Origin: UBA1731 sp964440985
Lineage (GTDB): Bacteria > Verrucomicrobiota > Kiritimatiellia > RFP12 > UBA1067
NCBI GenBank assembly: GCA_964440985.1
Contig: CAYTWE010000015.1
Span: forward strand, 1 to 44,853
Length of the DNA: 44,853 nt
Reading direction: 5' to 3'
Below, one piece after another: positions 1 to 8,289 of the stretch (position 1 is its first letter; every line of letters starts with the position of its first letter). Position numbers and translations under genes: made by a program. The notes under the pieces were generated by a model. The model made no database searches, was not told where the DNA came from, and saw only the letters and a list, made by a program, of their open reading frames with translations.

Positions 1-37
1 GCGGGACCCGCCCGTGCGAGAGTAGGGCGCCGCCGGC
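1..37 (+). rRNA. rrf: 5S ribosomal RNA, 3' end (partial)
   Basis: The first 37 bases match the 3' end of bacterial 5S rRNA: the CGTGCGAGAGTAGGGC segment corresponds to the conserved loop-E/helix region before the terminal stem, and CGCCGGC would be the 3' strand of the closing helix. The 5' part lies outside the window, so pairing cannot be checked. It implies that an rRNA operon ends at the left edge, immediately upstream of lysS. Confidence 0.85.
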
Positions 38-49
38 AATTTTTTTTTT
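38..49 (+). terminator. Possible terminator T-tract after 5S rRNA
   Basis: Ten T residues (40-49) directly follow the 5S 3' end. The terminal 5S helix plus this T-tract could act as an intrinsic terminator of the rRNA operon. No separate hairpin is visible, so the call rests on the T-run and its place. Confidence 0.4.
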
Positions 50-109
50 ATTCACGCCGCGCCGTCAGGCGAGGCAACGCATCAATGCGGTTTCTCAGGA
101 GGATGAGAC

Positions 110-1564
110 ATGGAAGCAGAGACCAACGAATATCGGGAGAACCGTTTGGCCGCGATGGCGGAACTTGAGAAGCTCGGGTTCCGTCCTTTCGGTCGTGCGT
201 ACCCGCATGATGACCTGTCGAAGATCCGGGCGGATTTCGTCGAGGGCAATGAGGTGACTGCGGCGGGGCGTCTCATGATGATTCGCCGCATGGGCAAGAT
301 GAACTTCTGCACCGTGAACGACGGCACTGATCGATTCCAGCTCATCTTCAAGCGTGATGAACTCGCCGAGCGTCTTTTCTCCGGCTTCAAGCAGCTTCAT
401 CTTGGCGACATCATCGGCGTCAAGGGCGTTCTCTTCACCACGCAGCGCGGCGAGAAGTCGATTGTGGTCAAGGACTGGGAACTTCTATCCAAGGCTCTTG
501 AACAGCCGCCGGAGAAGTTCCACGGATTGACCGACCAGGAGGAGCGCTACCGCCGTCGCTATGTCGATCTCATGACGAACGATGAATCGCGCAACCGCTT
601 CATCACGCGGTCGAAGATTCTGGCCGAGACGCGCAAGTATCTCTGGAGCAAGGGTTTCAACGAGGTCGAGACTCCGATTCTCCAAAGTCAGGCCGGCGGC
701 GCCGCCGCAAAGCCGTTCGAGACGCACTTCAATGCGCTTGACCAGCATATGGTGCTGCGCATCGCGCCCGAACTCTATCTCAAGCGTCTTATCGTCGGCG
801 GAATGAACAAGGTCTTCGAGTTGGGCAAGGATTTCCGCAACGAGGGTATCGACCGCAGCCACAATCCGGAGTTCACGGTGCTTGAGCTGTACGAGGCCTA
901 TGGCGACCGCAAATCGATGGAGAACATCATCGAGGGGCTGCTTCCGCACCTTTGCGACAGCGTAATTGGCACTATGAAGATCGAATATGGTGAGGCTAAG
1001 GAGATCATCGACTTCACGCCGCCGTACAGGCGTGTCGCCTATTCCGATCTTGTCAGGGAGAAGATGGGTGCGGACTGGTTTGACCTGCCCTTTGACGTGC
1101 AGATGGAGAAGGCTAAGGCTGCCGGCAAGGCCGAGGATGTGAATTTGGAGCTTGACGGAGTCACGGATACGCTGATGCTTACGCACGAAGTCTACGACAA
1201 GATGATCGAGAAGACGCTTCGCCAGCCGACATTCGTGACAAGGCTTCCGCACGAATTCGTCCCCCTCGCCAAAGCCTGCGAGGATGATCCGAAGCTCGTT
1301 GACGTGTTTGAGTTCGTTGTCGCTGGACGTGAACTTTGTCCAGGCTACACTGAACAGAACAATCCGCTTGAGCAGCGCAAGGCATTTGAGAACCAGGCGG
1401 GCGAGGACACCGAGAAGATAGACGAGGATTTCATTTCTGCGCTTGAATGCGGAATGCCGCCCACAGGCGGTCTCGGCATGGGCATGGATCGCCTTGTGAT
1501 GCTTCTCACGGGTGTGGACGGCATTCGTGATGTCGTTCTCTTCCCACAGATGAAGAGGGCGTAG
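110..1564 (+). CDS. lysS: Lysyl-tRNA synthetase (class II)
   Basis: Charges tRNA-Lys with lysine in the cytoplasm. The 484-residue protein has the usual class II LysRS layout: an N-terminal OB-fold anticodon-binding domain (about residues 45-145), then the catalytic core. Class II motif 2 is seen as FRNEGIDRSHNPEFTVLE and motif 3 as GLGMGMDRLVMLLTG near the C-terminus. Length is close to the family norm (about 490-505). The ATG at 110 is preceded by CAGGAGGATGAGAC, a strong ribosome binding site. It lies just downstream of the 5S rRNA and 15 bases before tmk, so it probably heads the plus-strand operon that follows. Confidence 0.97.
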   Translation: MEAETNEYRENRLAAMAELEKLGFRPFGRAYPHDDLSKIRADFVEGNEVTAAGRLMMIRRMGKMNFCTVNDGTDRFQLIFKRDELAERLFSGFKQLHLGDIIGVKGVLFTTQRGEKSIVVKDWELLSKALEQPPEKFHGLTDQEERYRRRYVDLMTNDESRNRFITRSKILAETRKYLWSKGFNEVETPILQSQAGGAAAKPFETHFNALDQHMVLRIAPELYLKRLIVGGMNKVFELGKDFRNEGIDRSHNPEFTVLELYEAYGDRKSMENIIEGLLPHLCDSVIGTMKIEYGEAKEIIDFTPPYRRVAYSDLVREKMGADWFDLPFDVQMEKAKAAGKAEDVNLELDGVTDTLMLTHEVYDKMIEKTLRQPTFVTRLPHEFVPLAKACEDDPKLVDVFEFVVAGRELCPGYTEQNNPLEQRKAFENQAGEDTEKIDEDFISALECGMPPTGGLGMGMDRLVMLLTGVDGIRDVVLFPQMKRA

Positions 1565-1579
1565 GCGGAGGTTTCTGCC

Positions 1580-2212
1580 GTGCGCGGTGCTTTCATCACG
1601 TTTGAGGGCGGCGAGGGCTGCGGAAAGAGCACCCAGATTCAGCTGCTTGCGGAGCGTCTTCGCTCTAACGGCAAACAGGTGCTTGTGACAAGGGAGCCGG
1701 GCGGCACCGCCCTTTCCGAGAGAATCCGCAGACTTGTGCGCGAAGAGACGGACGATCCGCCGAATCCATGCGCAGAAACTTTGCTGTTCCTCGCCAGCCG
1801 TGCGCAGCTTGTCGCCAATGTCCTGCGTCCCGCGCTTGATTCGGGAGCGTGGGTGCTGTGCGACAGGTTCGCCGATTCGACATTTGCGTATCAGGGGTAC
1901 GGACGCGGATTTGACGTTGTGGAACTCAAAAGGCTCAACGACTTTGCGACTGGTGGGTTGACGCCGGACAGAACCGTCCTGCTTGAACTGCCCCCTGCGC
2001 TTGCTGCGGCGCGGATGCGGATGCGTGAGCGCACGACGCACACGGAGGCGGACAGAATGGAGAAGGCTGGTGACGGATTCCACGATAGGCTCAGGCGGGG
2101 ATTCCTTGAACTTGCCGCCGCAGATCCCGAGCGGTTTGCGGTCGTCAATGCGGATGGAACTGTGGACGAGGTTTCGGAGCGCATATGGAACTTGATTCAG
2201 CCCATGACCTGA
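1580..2212 (+). CDS. tmk: Thymidylate kinase
   Basis: Phosphorylates dTMP to dTDP for DNA synthesis. The 210-residue protein has the P-loop EGGEGCGKST (residues 9-18), TREPGGT (37-43), the DR motif at D95-R96 followed by STFAYQGYGRG, and a lid region with several Arg residues at about 151-175. The start is GTG at 1580, with GGCGGAGG just upstream; it gives the expected family N-terminus. The end overlaps holB by 28 bases. The order tmk-holB-ricT resembles the tmk...holB-yaaT order of Bacillus and many other bacteria, which supports all three calls. Confidence 0.96.
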   Translation: MRGAFITFEGGEGCGKSTQIQLLAERLRSNGKQVLVTREPGGTALSERIRRLVREETDDPPNPCAETLLFLASRAQLVANVLRPALDSGAWVLCDRFADSTFAYQGYGRGFDVVELKRLNDFATGGLTPDRTVLLELPPALAAARMRMRERTTHTEADRMEKAGDGFHDRLRRGFLELAAADPERFAVVNADGTVDEVSERIWNLIQPMT

Positions 2213-3081
2213 TCGCCAAGGCGATAGCGGATGGCCGCACCGCTCACGGATATCTCGTTATCGGAGGTGTGCGCGGAATGGCGCTTGATCTCGCCAATAT
2301 GGTGTTGAGAGACCTTTTCCCCGATGTCGGCGATGATGGGCTGAAGAAGCATCCCGACATCCATTGGCTGTATCCTGAGAAGAAGTCGCGTATCGTGTCG
2401 GTGGAGGCGGTACACGAGAAGTTCATAGTCCCGATGTCGCAGACGGCGTTCTCCGGCGGATGGAAGGCGGGTGTCCTTGTCGGTGCAGACCGCCTGAACG
2501 CAGCCGGCGCGAATGCGTTTCTGAAAACGCTTGAGGAGCCGCCTGAGAAGACTGTCTTTCTTCTACTTACGGATGCCCCTGAACAGCTTCTCCCGACGAT
2601 AGTGTCGCGCTGCCAGCGCATAGATCTGCCGGATGCGCGTGAACATCTCCTTTGCGACCCTTGGCGCACAAATGTGTTCGGCATATTGTCAGATCCGGCG
2701 CTTGCCGACCCGACGGTGTCCGGAATCCTGAAGAAGGCAGCAGCGGCCGAACGGCTTGCGGAGGTGCTTGCGGCGCTGAAGGATAAGGCTGAGAGCGAAG
2801 TCACTGCGGAGCTTAAGGCGTCTGAGCAGGATGGTGCGGAGTTGTCGGACGACGAGGGGAATGCGCTCGTGTCGTCACGCTACCGTGAATACAGACGCGA
2901 TTTCCTTTTCACGGTGATGGAGTTCTTCGCCGGAAGAATGCGCACCGCGCCCGGATATGCGGCCTACCGCAACGTAGAGGCTGTTGAGGACATGGCTCGG
3001 TCCTTTGACCGCAACATGAACGAAACGGCGGTGCTTTCCTGTTTCATGGATCGCGTCCGCCTGACGGAGATTCCAAGATGA
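2185..3081 (+). CDS. holB: DNA polymerase III delta' subunit
   Basis: Clamp-loader subunit that helps load the sliding clamp. The 298-residue protein shows the delta' pattern: an N-terminal HGYLVIG segment where gamma/tau has Walker A (here degenerate), HPDIHWLYPE (56-64), NAFLKTLEEPPEKTVFLLLT (110-129) and the SRC sensor motif at 141-143. The four-cysteine zinc module of typical clamp-loader subunits is absent: between residues 25 and 100 there is no Cys. The start lies inside tmk, giving a 28-base overlap; it ends 4 bases inside ricT, so translation is probably coupled. Domain III is weakly conserved, as is usual. Confidence 0.9.
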   Translation: MELDSAHDLIAKAIADGRTAHGYLVIGGVRGMALDLANMVLRDLFPDVGDDGLKKHPDIHWLYPEKKSRIVSVEAVHEKFIVPMSQTAFSGGWKAGVLVGADRLNAAGANAFLKTLEEPPEKTVFLLLTDAPEQLLPTIVSRCQRIDLPDAREHLLCDPWRTNVFGILSDPALADPTVSGILKKAAAAERLAEVLAALKDKAESEVTAELKASEQDGAELSDDEGNALVSSRYREYRRDFLFTVMEFFAGRMRTAPGYAAYRNVEAVEDMARSFDRNMNETAVLSCFMDRVRLTEIPR

Positions 3082-3821
3082 ACGGCGCGCAGGACATCTT
3101 TGTCGCAACCGTTCAGATGCCGGAGCGCGGAGTGTTCCTGTTGCGTGCCGATGGCGATGTTGACGGCGGCTGCGCACCTGTGCGCCTTATCAATGGTCAG
3201 TGCGTCGTTCAGCTTGATTACGGGGAGGATGTGGGTTCAGTTGGGGCGATTGAGCGGTACAGTCCCGAAAGGCACGGTGCAAAACCGCCGGGCTTTCGTC
3301 TGCTTCGGCGCGTCACCGCTCAAGACCGTCAAGTTGTCGCGGATAATGTGAGGCTTGCGGAGGCCATGCGCGGAATGTTCCGCGATGCAGTCAGGAACGC
3401 TCCCGATTTGCGCATACCGTATGCGCGGCTTTCGTTCGGAAGGAAGCGCCTTTTCCTTCGGTACGTCGCTGAAAGGGGAAAGCCGGACTTCTCCGCCGCG
3501 CTTGATCTGATGCAGTCAAGATATTCCGTCGATGTTGGAGTCAAGGCGATGGGGCCGAGGGATGAAGTTGCTGTGCTTGGCGGACTTGGCCCGTGCGGTC
3601 GTGTGTGCTGCTGCTGCAGTTGGCAGAACCGCTTCCCGTCGCACATCGCGCCGGAGCGCAGGGGAGGCCTCTCTGCGGCGGCGAATGGCGTATGCGGACG
3701 TTTCAAGTGCTGCCTTGCGTTCGAGCGCGGGGAGGGATGCGGCTGCTGCGGAATGTCGTCGACGGATTCTGGGAGCCGTGGCGGAAACGCGAATTCAGCG
3801 GAAGAGGGGGGTGTGACATGA
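3078..3821 (+). CDS. ricT: PSP1/RicT (YaaT) family protein
   Basis: 247 residues with the PSP1 C-terminal domain. The characteristic cysteine motifs are present: GPCGRVCCCCSW (171-182) and GVCGRFKCCLAFE (204-216). In Bacillus RicT forms an Fe-S-binding complex with RicA and RicF that affects RNase Y-dependent mRNA maturation; no ricA or ricF is seen here. Unusual features are the run of four cysteines (177-180) and a further CGCC (221-224) in the low-complexity tail. The ATG at 3078 overlaps holB by 4 bases and the gene overlaps the next one by ATGA. Family assignment is secure; the role in this organism is inferred. Confidence 0.9.
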   Translation: MNGAQDIFVATVQMPERGVFLLRADGDVDGGCAPVRLINGQCVVQLDYGEDVGSVGAIERYSPERHGAKPPGFRLLRRVTAQDRQVVADNVRLAEAMRGMFRDAVRNAPDLRIPYARLSFGRKRLFLRYVAERGKPDFSAALDLMQSRYSVDVGVKAMGPRDEVAVLGGLGPCGRVCCCCSWQNRFPSHIAPERRGGLSAAANGVCGRFKCCLAFERGEGCGCCGMSSTDSGSRGGNANSAEEGGVT

Positions 3822-5917
3822 GAAAGGCATTGGTGATGGCTGTTGCGGCTGCTGGGCTTGCCGCATTGGCGCGTGGCGAAACGGTGAGCATCGAGGCGGA
3901 CTTCACCACGAACCGTGACTGGCGTGTCTACAGGGACATTCCGGTCAAGGGAGGAATGTCCGATGTGGACGGAGTGGAGTTTGACTTTCGCTGCAGCGAC
4001 CTCTCGGCGTTTTCGTCCTTCACGCTGTATTTCAGGAGCGGCAACGGATGGTACAAGGCGGAGATTGTGCCGGAACTTGAGAATGAATGGCAACGCATCA
4101 GGGTTGCCAAGAGCGATGCGGATCGCACGGAGGAGCATCCCGGCGGATGGGGCGGCGTCACGGCGCTTCGTTTCAGCGGAAGCAGGGGTTCATCCCGAAA
4201 GGCCATCGTGCAGATTGATGGGTTGAAGACTTACAGCGAAGACGCAAAGATCGTGACGATTCGCTTTGACTCCGGAAAGCAGTCGAGTTCTGACGCCGTT
4301 TGGGCGACAAAGCTTGCGTCTTCACTGAAGTCGCTCGGTCTTGCGTCCCGGCAGATGTCGGAGTCGGATTTGACTGAGGGTTCGCTTGACGGAATCAAGA
4401 TTGTGGCGCTCCCTTACAATCCGAAGGTCACTTCGCGAACGCTCGATATCCTGAAAAGCCATGTCGGGCGTGGCGGACGGCTGTTGGTGTGCTATGTGAT
4501 GCCGAAAGAGGTGGCGGATCTCATCGGCGTTGAGCCGTATGGCGATTTTGTCCCGGCATCGCAGGCTGATGCGATATCCGGGTTCCTGCGCGTGGGGACG
4601 GGGCTTGACGGACAGCCTGCGTTTGCGCCGCAGTCATCGTGGCGTTCAGTCAGGGCGAAGCCGGCTGGTGGCGGGAGGGTCGTCGCCGAATGGGCGGACA
4701 GAAACCGCCGTACGCTTGGCGTTCCTGCACTGATCCGCACACCCAACGCAATCTACATGAGCCACATCTGGAACGGCGGATGCGATGCGGCATCTCTGCA
4801 GTTGATGCGCTCGGTTGTCGCTGATCTGTCTTCGGAATTGCGTGAAGGGATGGCGGCGTTCACGCGAAATGCGGAGATTCGCCGCGAAGGGTATTCGCGG
4901 AAGGCGAAGGCTGTCGGGTTGAAGGACGGCGAGCGGAGATTGGCATGGTGCCACAAGCCATATGGCTATGATGCCGAACACGATTGGGATGCGTCCGTCA
5001 GATTGTTGAAGGAGTATGGATATACCGATCTTATTGCAAATCTCTGCTGGGGCGGACTGGCGTTCTACCGTTCAGATGTCCTGCCTGTATCTGATTTGGT
5101 GGCTTCGAGCGGTGATGCGCTTGATCAATGTCTTGCGGCCTGCAAGAAGTACGGCATACGCCTGCATGTGTGGAAGGTGTGCTGGCGCATGAACTTCCGT
5201 GCCACTGCGGACTATCGCGAGAAGATGCGCAATGCGGGGCGTACGCAGATGGCGTTTGACGGGCGGGAGATGACGGATTGGCTGTGTCCGTCGAATCCTG
5301 AGAATCAGCGCACGGAGATCGATGCCATGCTTGAGCTTGCGCGGCGCGGGGTGGATGGTGTGCATTTCGACTACATTCGCTACACCGGCAGGGAAGGGTG
5401 TTTCTGCAATGGATGCCGCAGCAGGTTCGAAGCGTCGCACGGCAGGGTGTCCGACTGGCCGGCCGGTGTGCGGAAGGATGCCGCGCTGCAGCGCAAGTGG
5501 AACGATTTCCGGCGCGACAGCATTTCATCCGTAGTGAGGTCCGTTGCGGAAAGGCTGCACGGTGGTAAGTCCGGCGTGTCCGTTTCGGCGGCAGTGTTTC
5601 AGATGCAAGAAACCTGTCCCGACACTGTTGGACAGGACTGGCCGGCGTGGTGCCGCAACGGCTGGCTCGATTTTGTGTGTCCGATGGACTACACACAGTC
5701 GGCGCCGATCTTCAGGGGGCGTGTGAAGTCGCAGATGGAAGCCGTGGCGGGAGTGAAGCTGTATCCCGGAATAGGGTTGAGCTGCTGGCGCAATGACGGA
5801 GAAGACGTCCGGCGGCTATGCGAACAGATTGAGGTGGTGCGTGGCCTCGGACTTGAGGGCTATACCGTCTTTGAGTTGACCCCGCGTGCCGTCGAGGCGT
5901 TCAAGGCGTTCAGGTAG
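3818..5917 (+). CDS. Secreted GHL10-type glycoside hydrolase (DUF187-like)
   Basis: A 699-residue exported protein. The ATG at 3818 overlaps the ricT stop (ATGA) and gives a signal peptide (MRKALVMAVAAAGLAALARG). Residues of about 22-140 form a beta-rich region that could bind carbohydrate. From about residue 362 comes a TIM-barrel-like domain of the GHL10/DUF187 group: KEYGYTDLIANLCWGG, YGIRLHVWKVCW, a DWLCPSNPENQ segment, and VDGVHFDYIRYTGREGC (about 511-527), where the Asp in HFDYIRY is the probable catalytic or substrate-binding acid. The substrate cannot be read from sequence; related proteins are thought to act on peptidoglycan or other glycans. Its place inside a replication and tRNA gene block is odd. 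An alternative upstream start in the same frame would read through ricT and lacks a signal peptide. Confidence 0.78.
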   Translation: MRKALVMAVAAAGLAALARGETVSIEADFTTNRDWRVYRDIPVKGGMSDVDGVEFDFRCSDLSAFSSFTLYFRSGNGWYKAEIVPELENEWQRIRVAKSDADRTEEHPGGWGGVTALRFSGSRGSSRKAIVQIDGLKTYSEDAKIVTIRFDSGKQSSSDAVWATKLASSLKSLGLASRQMSESDLTEGSLDGIKIVALPYNPKVTSRTLDILKSHVGRGGRLLVCYVMPKEVADLIGVEPYGDFVPASQADAISGFLRVGTGLDGQPAFAPQSSWRSVRAKPAGGGRVVAEWADRNRRTLGVPALIRTPNAIYMSHIWNGGCDAASLQLMRSVVADLSSELREGMAAFTRNAEIRREGYSRKAKAVGLKDGERRLAWCHKPYGYDAEHDWDASVRLLKEYGYTDLIANLCWGGLAFYRSDVLPVSDLVASSGDALDQCLAACKKYGIRLHVWKVCWRMNFRATADYREKMRNAGRTQMAFDGREMTDWLCPSNPENQRTEIDAMLELARRGVDGVHFDYIRYTGREGCFCNGCRSRFEASHGRVSDWPAGVRKDAALQRKWNDFRRDSISSVVRSVAERLHGGKSGVSVSAAVFQMQETCPDTVGQDWPAWCRNGWLDFVCPMDYTQSAPIFRGRVKSQMEAVAGVKLYPGIGLSCWRNDGEDVRRLCEQIEVVRGLGLEGYTVFELTPRAVEAFKAFR

Positions 5918-5940
5918 GGTTTTGCCGTCGGGAGTTTTTC

Positions 5941-6723
5941 ATGAGCTGGATAGGGGCAGGGATAGGCGCGTTTCTCGGCGCCAACAGGGGTGGCCTGATC
6001 GGCGGGATTGTCGGCGCTGTTCTCGGGAACTGGATAGAGACGAAGGCGCGTGATGCGATAGGCAAGGGTGGCGTACCGCGTGTGCGTCAGGCAGCGAGCG
6101 GAGATGAGCTTGCGACGCTTGCCGCCCTTGCGGCGCTCCTGGCGAAGATGGCGAAGGCCGATGGCCGCATATCCGAAGATGAGGTGCGGTACTGCGAACG
6201 GGTGTTTGACATGGTCGGACTTCGCGGCGACAAGCGCGAATATTGCATCCGAGTTTTTCGCAGGACGAAGGACGATCCCCACAGCGTATACGAATACGCG
6301 GACTCCTTTGCGCTGATACAGCGGAATGCGCGGGTGCGCGAAGTCGTGTACGGCATACTTTGGGACTTGGCCTGTTCGGATGGAACGCTTTCATCTATTG
6401 AGCGCGACATCCTTTGGAGGATTGTTGAGAATCTGCACATCGATCCGTCGCTCTATGAATGGGAGTGCCGCAGAAGGGGAATCTCCGGCAGAAGCGACAG
6501 CAGCGGGGGGCAGGCGGCGGATGATCCGTATGCGGTCATTGGATGCAGCAGAGCGGCCAGTGACGACGAGGTGCGAAGGTCGTACCGCGAAAAGGCAAAG
6601 CAGCTTCATCCTGATGCACTTCGCGCACAGGGGCTGTCGGAGGAGCTTGTCTCAAGGGCCAATGCACAGATGGCGCGTGTCAATGCCGCATGGACGGAGA
6701 TAAAGAAGGAGCGCAATCTGTAG
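5941..6723 (+). CDS. djlA: DjlA-like TerB/J-domain membrane co-chaperone
   Basis: 260 residues arranged as in DjlA: a glycine-rich N-terminal membrane segment (about 5-31), a TerB-like helical domain (about 55-170, with KADGRISEDEVRYCERVF), a linker, then a C-terminal J-domain (about 194-258) with the HPD motif at 223-225 that stimulates DnaK ATPase. E. coli DjlA is 271 residues with the same order. The protein probably sits in the inner membrane with its J-domain in the cytoplasm. The ATG at 5941 follows a GGGAG-like site. It ends 5 bases before the preferred start of cca. Confidence 0.85.
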   Translation: MSWIGAGIGAFLGANRGGLIGGIVGAVLGNWIETKARDAIGKGGVPRVRQAASGDELATLAALAALLAKMAKADGRISEDEVRYCERVFDMVGLRGDKREYCIRVFRRTKDDPHSVYEYADSFALIQRNARVREVVYGILWDLACSDGTLSSIERDILWRIVENLHIDPSLYEWECRRRGISGRSDSSGGQAADDPYAVIGCSRAASDDEVRRSYREKAKQLHPDALRAQGLSEELVSRANAQMARVNAAWTEIKKERNL

Positions 6724-6728
6724 CGGTT

Positions 6729-8141
6729 ATGGATTGTGAGAGGTTTGATCTTGCTGCGCTTAGGCCGGATCTGAAGGATGCGGTGCTGTCCATCGCAGCG
6801 ATTGCGAGGGAGGCTGGCGGAAGGGCGATGATGGTGGGTGGCGCCGTGAGGGATCTGGCGTTCGCTGCCGTCGATGTGAAGGACATCGACATAGAGGTGT
6901 TTGGCGTGGAGCCGCAGAGGCTTCGCGACGCGATTTCGCGGAAGTTTGCGTTTGACGAATGTGGCGTGTCGTTTGGCGTCCTCAAGATCAAGCACATGGA
7001 CATAGATGTGGCGCTTCCGCGGCGGGAATCGAAATACGGAATAGGTCACCGAGGCTTTCTTGTCGATTCCGATCCGTGGATGTCGCTGAAGGATGCGGCG
7101 TCACGTCGTGACTTCACGGTAAATGCGATGTACTGCGATCCGCTTACGGGAGAGATCGAGGATCCGTATGGCGGGATGGTGGATTTGCGGAACAGGGTGC
7201 TCCGCCACGTGTCGGGGAAATTCGCTGAAGACCCGTTGCGCGTCCTGCGCGGGATGCAGTTCGTTGCGCGGTTCGGTCTGCGGGCTGCGGAAGAGACGGT
7301 CGAGGTCTGCCGCAGGATGTCAATCGAGAATCTGCCGCCGGAGCGCATATTCGGGGAGTTCACGAAAATGCTCGTCAAAGGGCGGGATATCAGTTCCGGT
7401 CTTGAGTTCCTCCGTTCGACTGGCTGGGTCTGCTATTTCCCCGAACTGTGGGCGCTGACCAGATGCAGACAGGATCCGGAGTGGCATTCGGAGGGGAATG
7501 TGTGGAACCATACCTGTCTGTGTCTTGACGCCTTTGCAAAAACCAGGACTGGAGATCAAAGCGAAGATCTGATTGTCGGGCTTGCGGTGCTGTGCCACGA
7601 CTTCGGCAAGCCGGCGACGACGAGATTTGAGGATGGCCACATAAGGTCGCGTGGACACGATGAGGCTGGCGTTGCGCCTACGCTGTCGTTCCTGCGCAGG
7701 CTGACGAACGAAGAGCGGATCTTGAAGGAGGTGCCCCCGCTTGTCAAATGTCATATGCAGCCGTTTGCGCTGTATCGTGCGAAAGCCGGCGACAGCGCAA
7801 TCCGCAGGTTGGCGTTGCGGGTGGGACGCATAGATCGTCTGGTCCGCGTCGCCCATGCCGACATGGAGGGCAGCATCCCTGTGGCGCAAGCTGATTCAAA
7901 GGTGGATGGGGCGCTTGACTGGCTGTCTGCGCAGGCTGAAAGGTTGCGGGTTGCGGCCGCCGCACCGAAACCGCTGCTTCAGGGGCGGCATCTGATTGAC
8001 ATGGGGTATGCGCCATCCGAAAAATTCGGCAAATGGCTCTCCATGGCGTTTGAGGCGCAGATCGCCGGTCGCTTCTCCGACATGGACGGCGCCAAGGCGT
8101 ATTTCAAGGCCAATATCGGTCCCCAGAATCCATCTGCGTGA
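6729..8141 (+). CDS. cca: CCA tRNA nucleotidyltransferase, HD-domain type
   Basis: Class II nucleotidyltransferase that repairs or adds the tRNA CCA end, or a poly(A)-polymerase-like relative. The start at 6729 gives 470 residues; an ATG at 6690 in the same frame overlaps djlA by 34 bases and has no ribosome binding site. Seen: GGAVRD (37-42), the metal-binding DID (52-54), AEDPLRVLRGMQF, and an HD-domain motif CHDFGKP at about residue 289-295. The C-terminal GRHLIDMGYAPSEKFGKWL segment is typical of HD-containing CCA enzymes. The one tRNA in this window has CCA encoded, so the enzyme may mainly repair ends. CCA versus polyA activity cannot be told from sequence. Confidence 0.88.
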   Translation: MDCERFDLAALRPDLKDAVLSIAAIAREAGGRAMMVGGAVRDLAFAAVDVKDIDIEVFGVEPQRLRDAISRKFAFDECGVSFGVLKIKHMDIDVALPRRESKYGIGHRGFLVDSDPWMSLKDAASRRDFTVNAMYCDPLTGEIEDPYGGMVDLRNRVLRHVSGKFAEDPLRVLRGMQFVARFGLRAAEETVEVCRRMSIENLPPERIFGEFTKMLVKGRDISSGLEFLRSTGWVCYFPELWALTRCRQDPEWHSEGNVWNHTCLCLDAFAKTRTGDQSEDLIVGLAVLCHDFGKPATTRFEDGHIRSRGHDEAGVAPTLSFLRRLTNEERILKEVPPLVKCHMQPFALYRAKAGDSAIRRLALRVGRIDRLVRVAHADMEGSIPVAQADSKVDGALDWLSAQAERLRVAAAAPKPLLQGRHLIDMGYAPSEKFGKWLSMAFEAQIAGRFSDMDGAKAYFKANIGPQNPSA

Positions 8142-8150
8142 GGAGATTCG

Positions 8151-8215
8151 GAACTACTGCAAATTGTAGACGAACTGGGCCGTACAGCCCAGTTCGTCTA
8201 CATTCGTAGTGGTTC
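8151..8215. repeat. Long hairpin between cca and the IS remnant
   Basis: Perfect 16-base arms, TGTAGACGAACTGGGC (8165-8180) and its complement (8187-8202), enclose CGTACA. Outside these, GAACTACT (8151-8158) pairs with AGTGGTTC (8208-8215) across an internal loop, so about 65 bases can form one long stem. It lies 10 bases after the cca stop and could terminate cca transcription, though no T-run follows. It could also be an insertion target or an end of the neighbouring element. Confidence 0.7.
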
Positions 8216-8253
8216 GTTGTGATCGGGTTGAGATAGAACGAAAGCCACAGTAT

Positions 8254-8281
8254 CATTGGGTTTCCTGCAAGAACCCCAATG
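8254..8281 (+). promoter_or_regulatory. Hairpin upstream of the transposase start
   Basis: CATTGGGTTTC (8254-8264) pairs with GAACCCCAATG (8271-8281) with one G-T pair around CTGCAA. It ends 9 bases before the transposase ATG. Hairpins in this place in insertion sequences often limit translation from outside transcripts; that role is inferred. Confidence 0.45.
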
Positions 8282-8289
8282 AAAACACC

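Noticed and set aside
485..2083. 532-residue minus-strand ORF
   Set aside because: It lies antisense to lysS and tmk, both fully recognised, and has no family-like residues.
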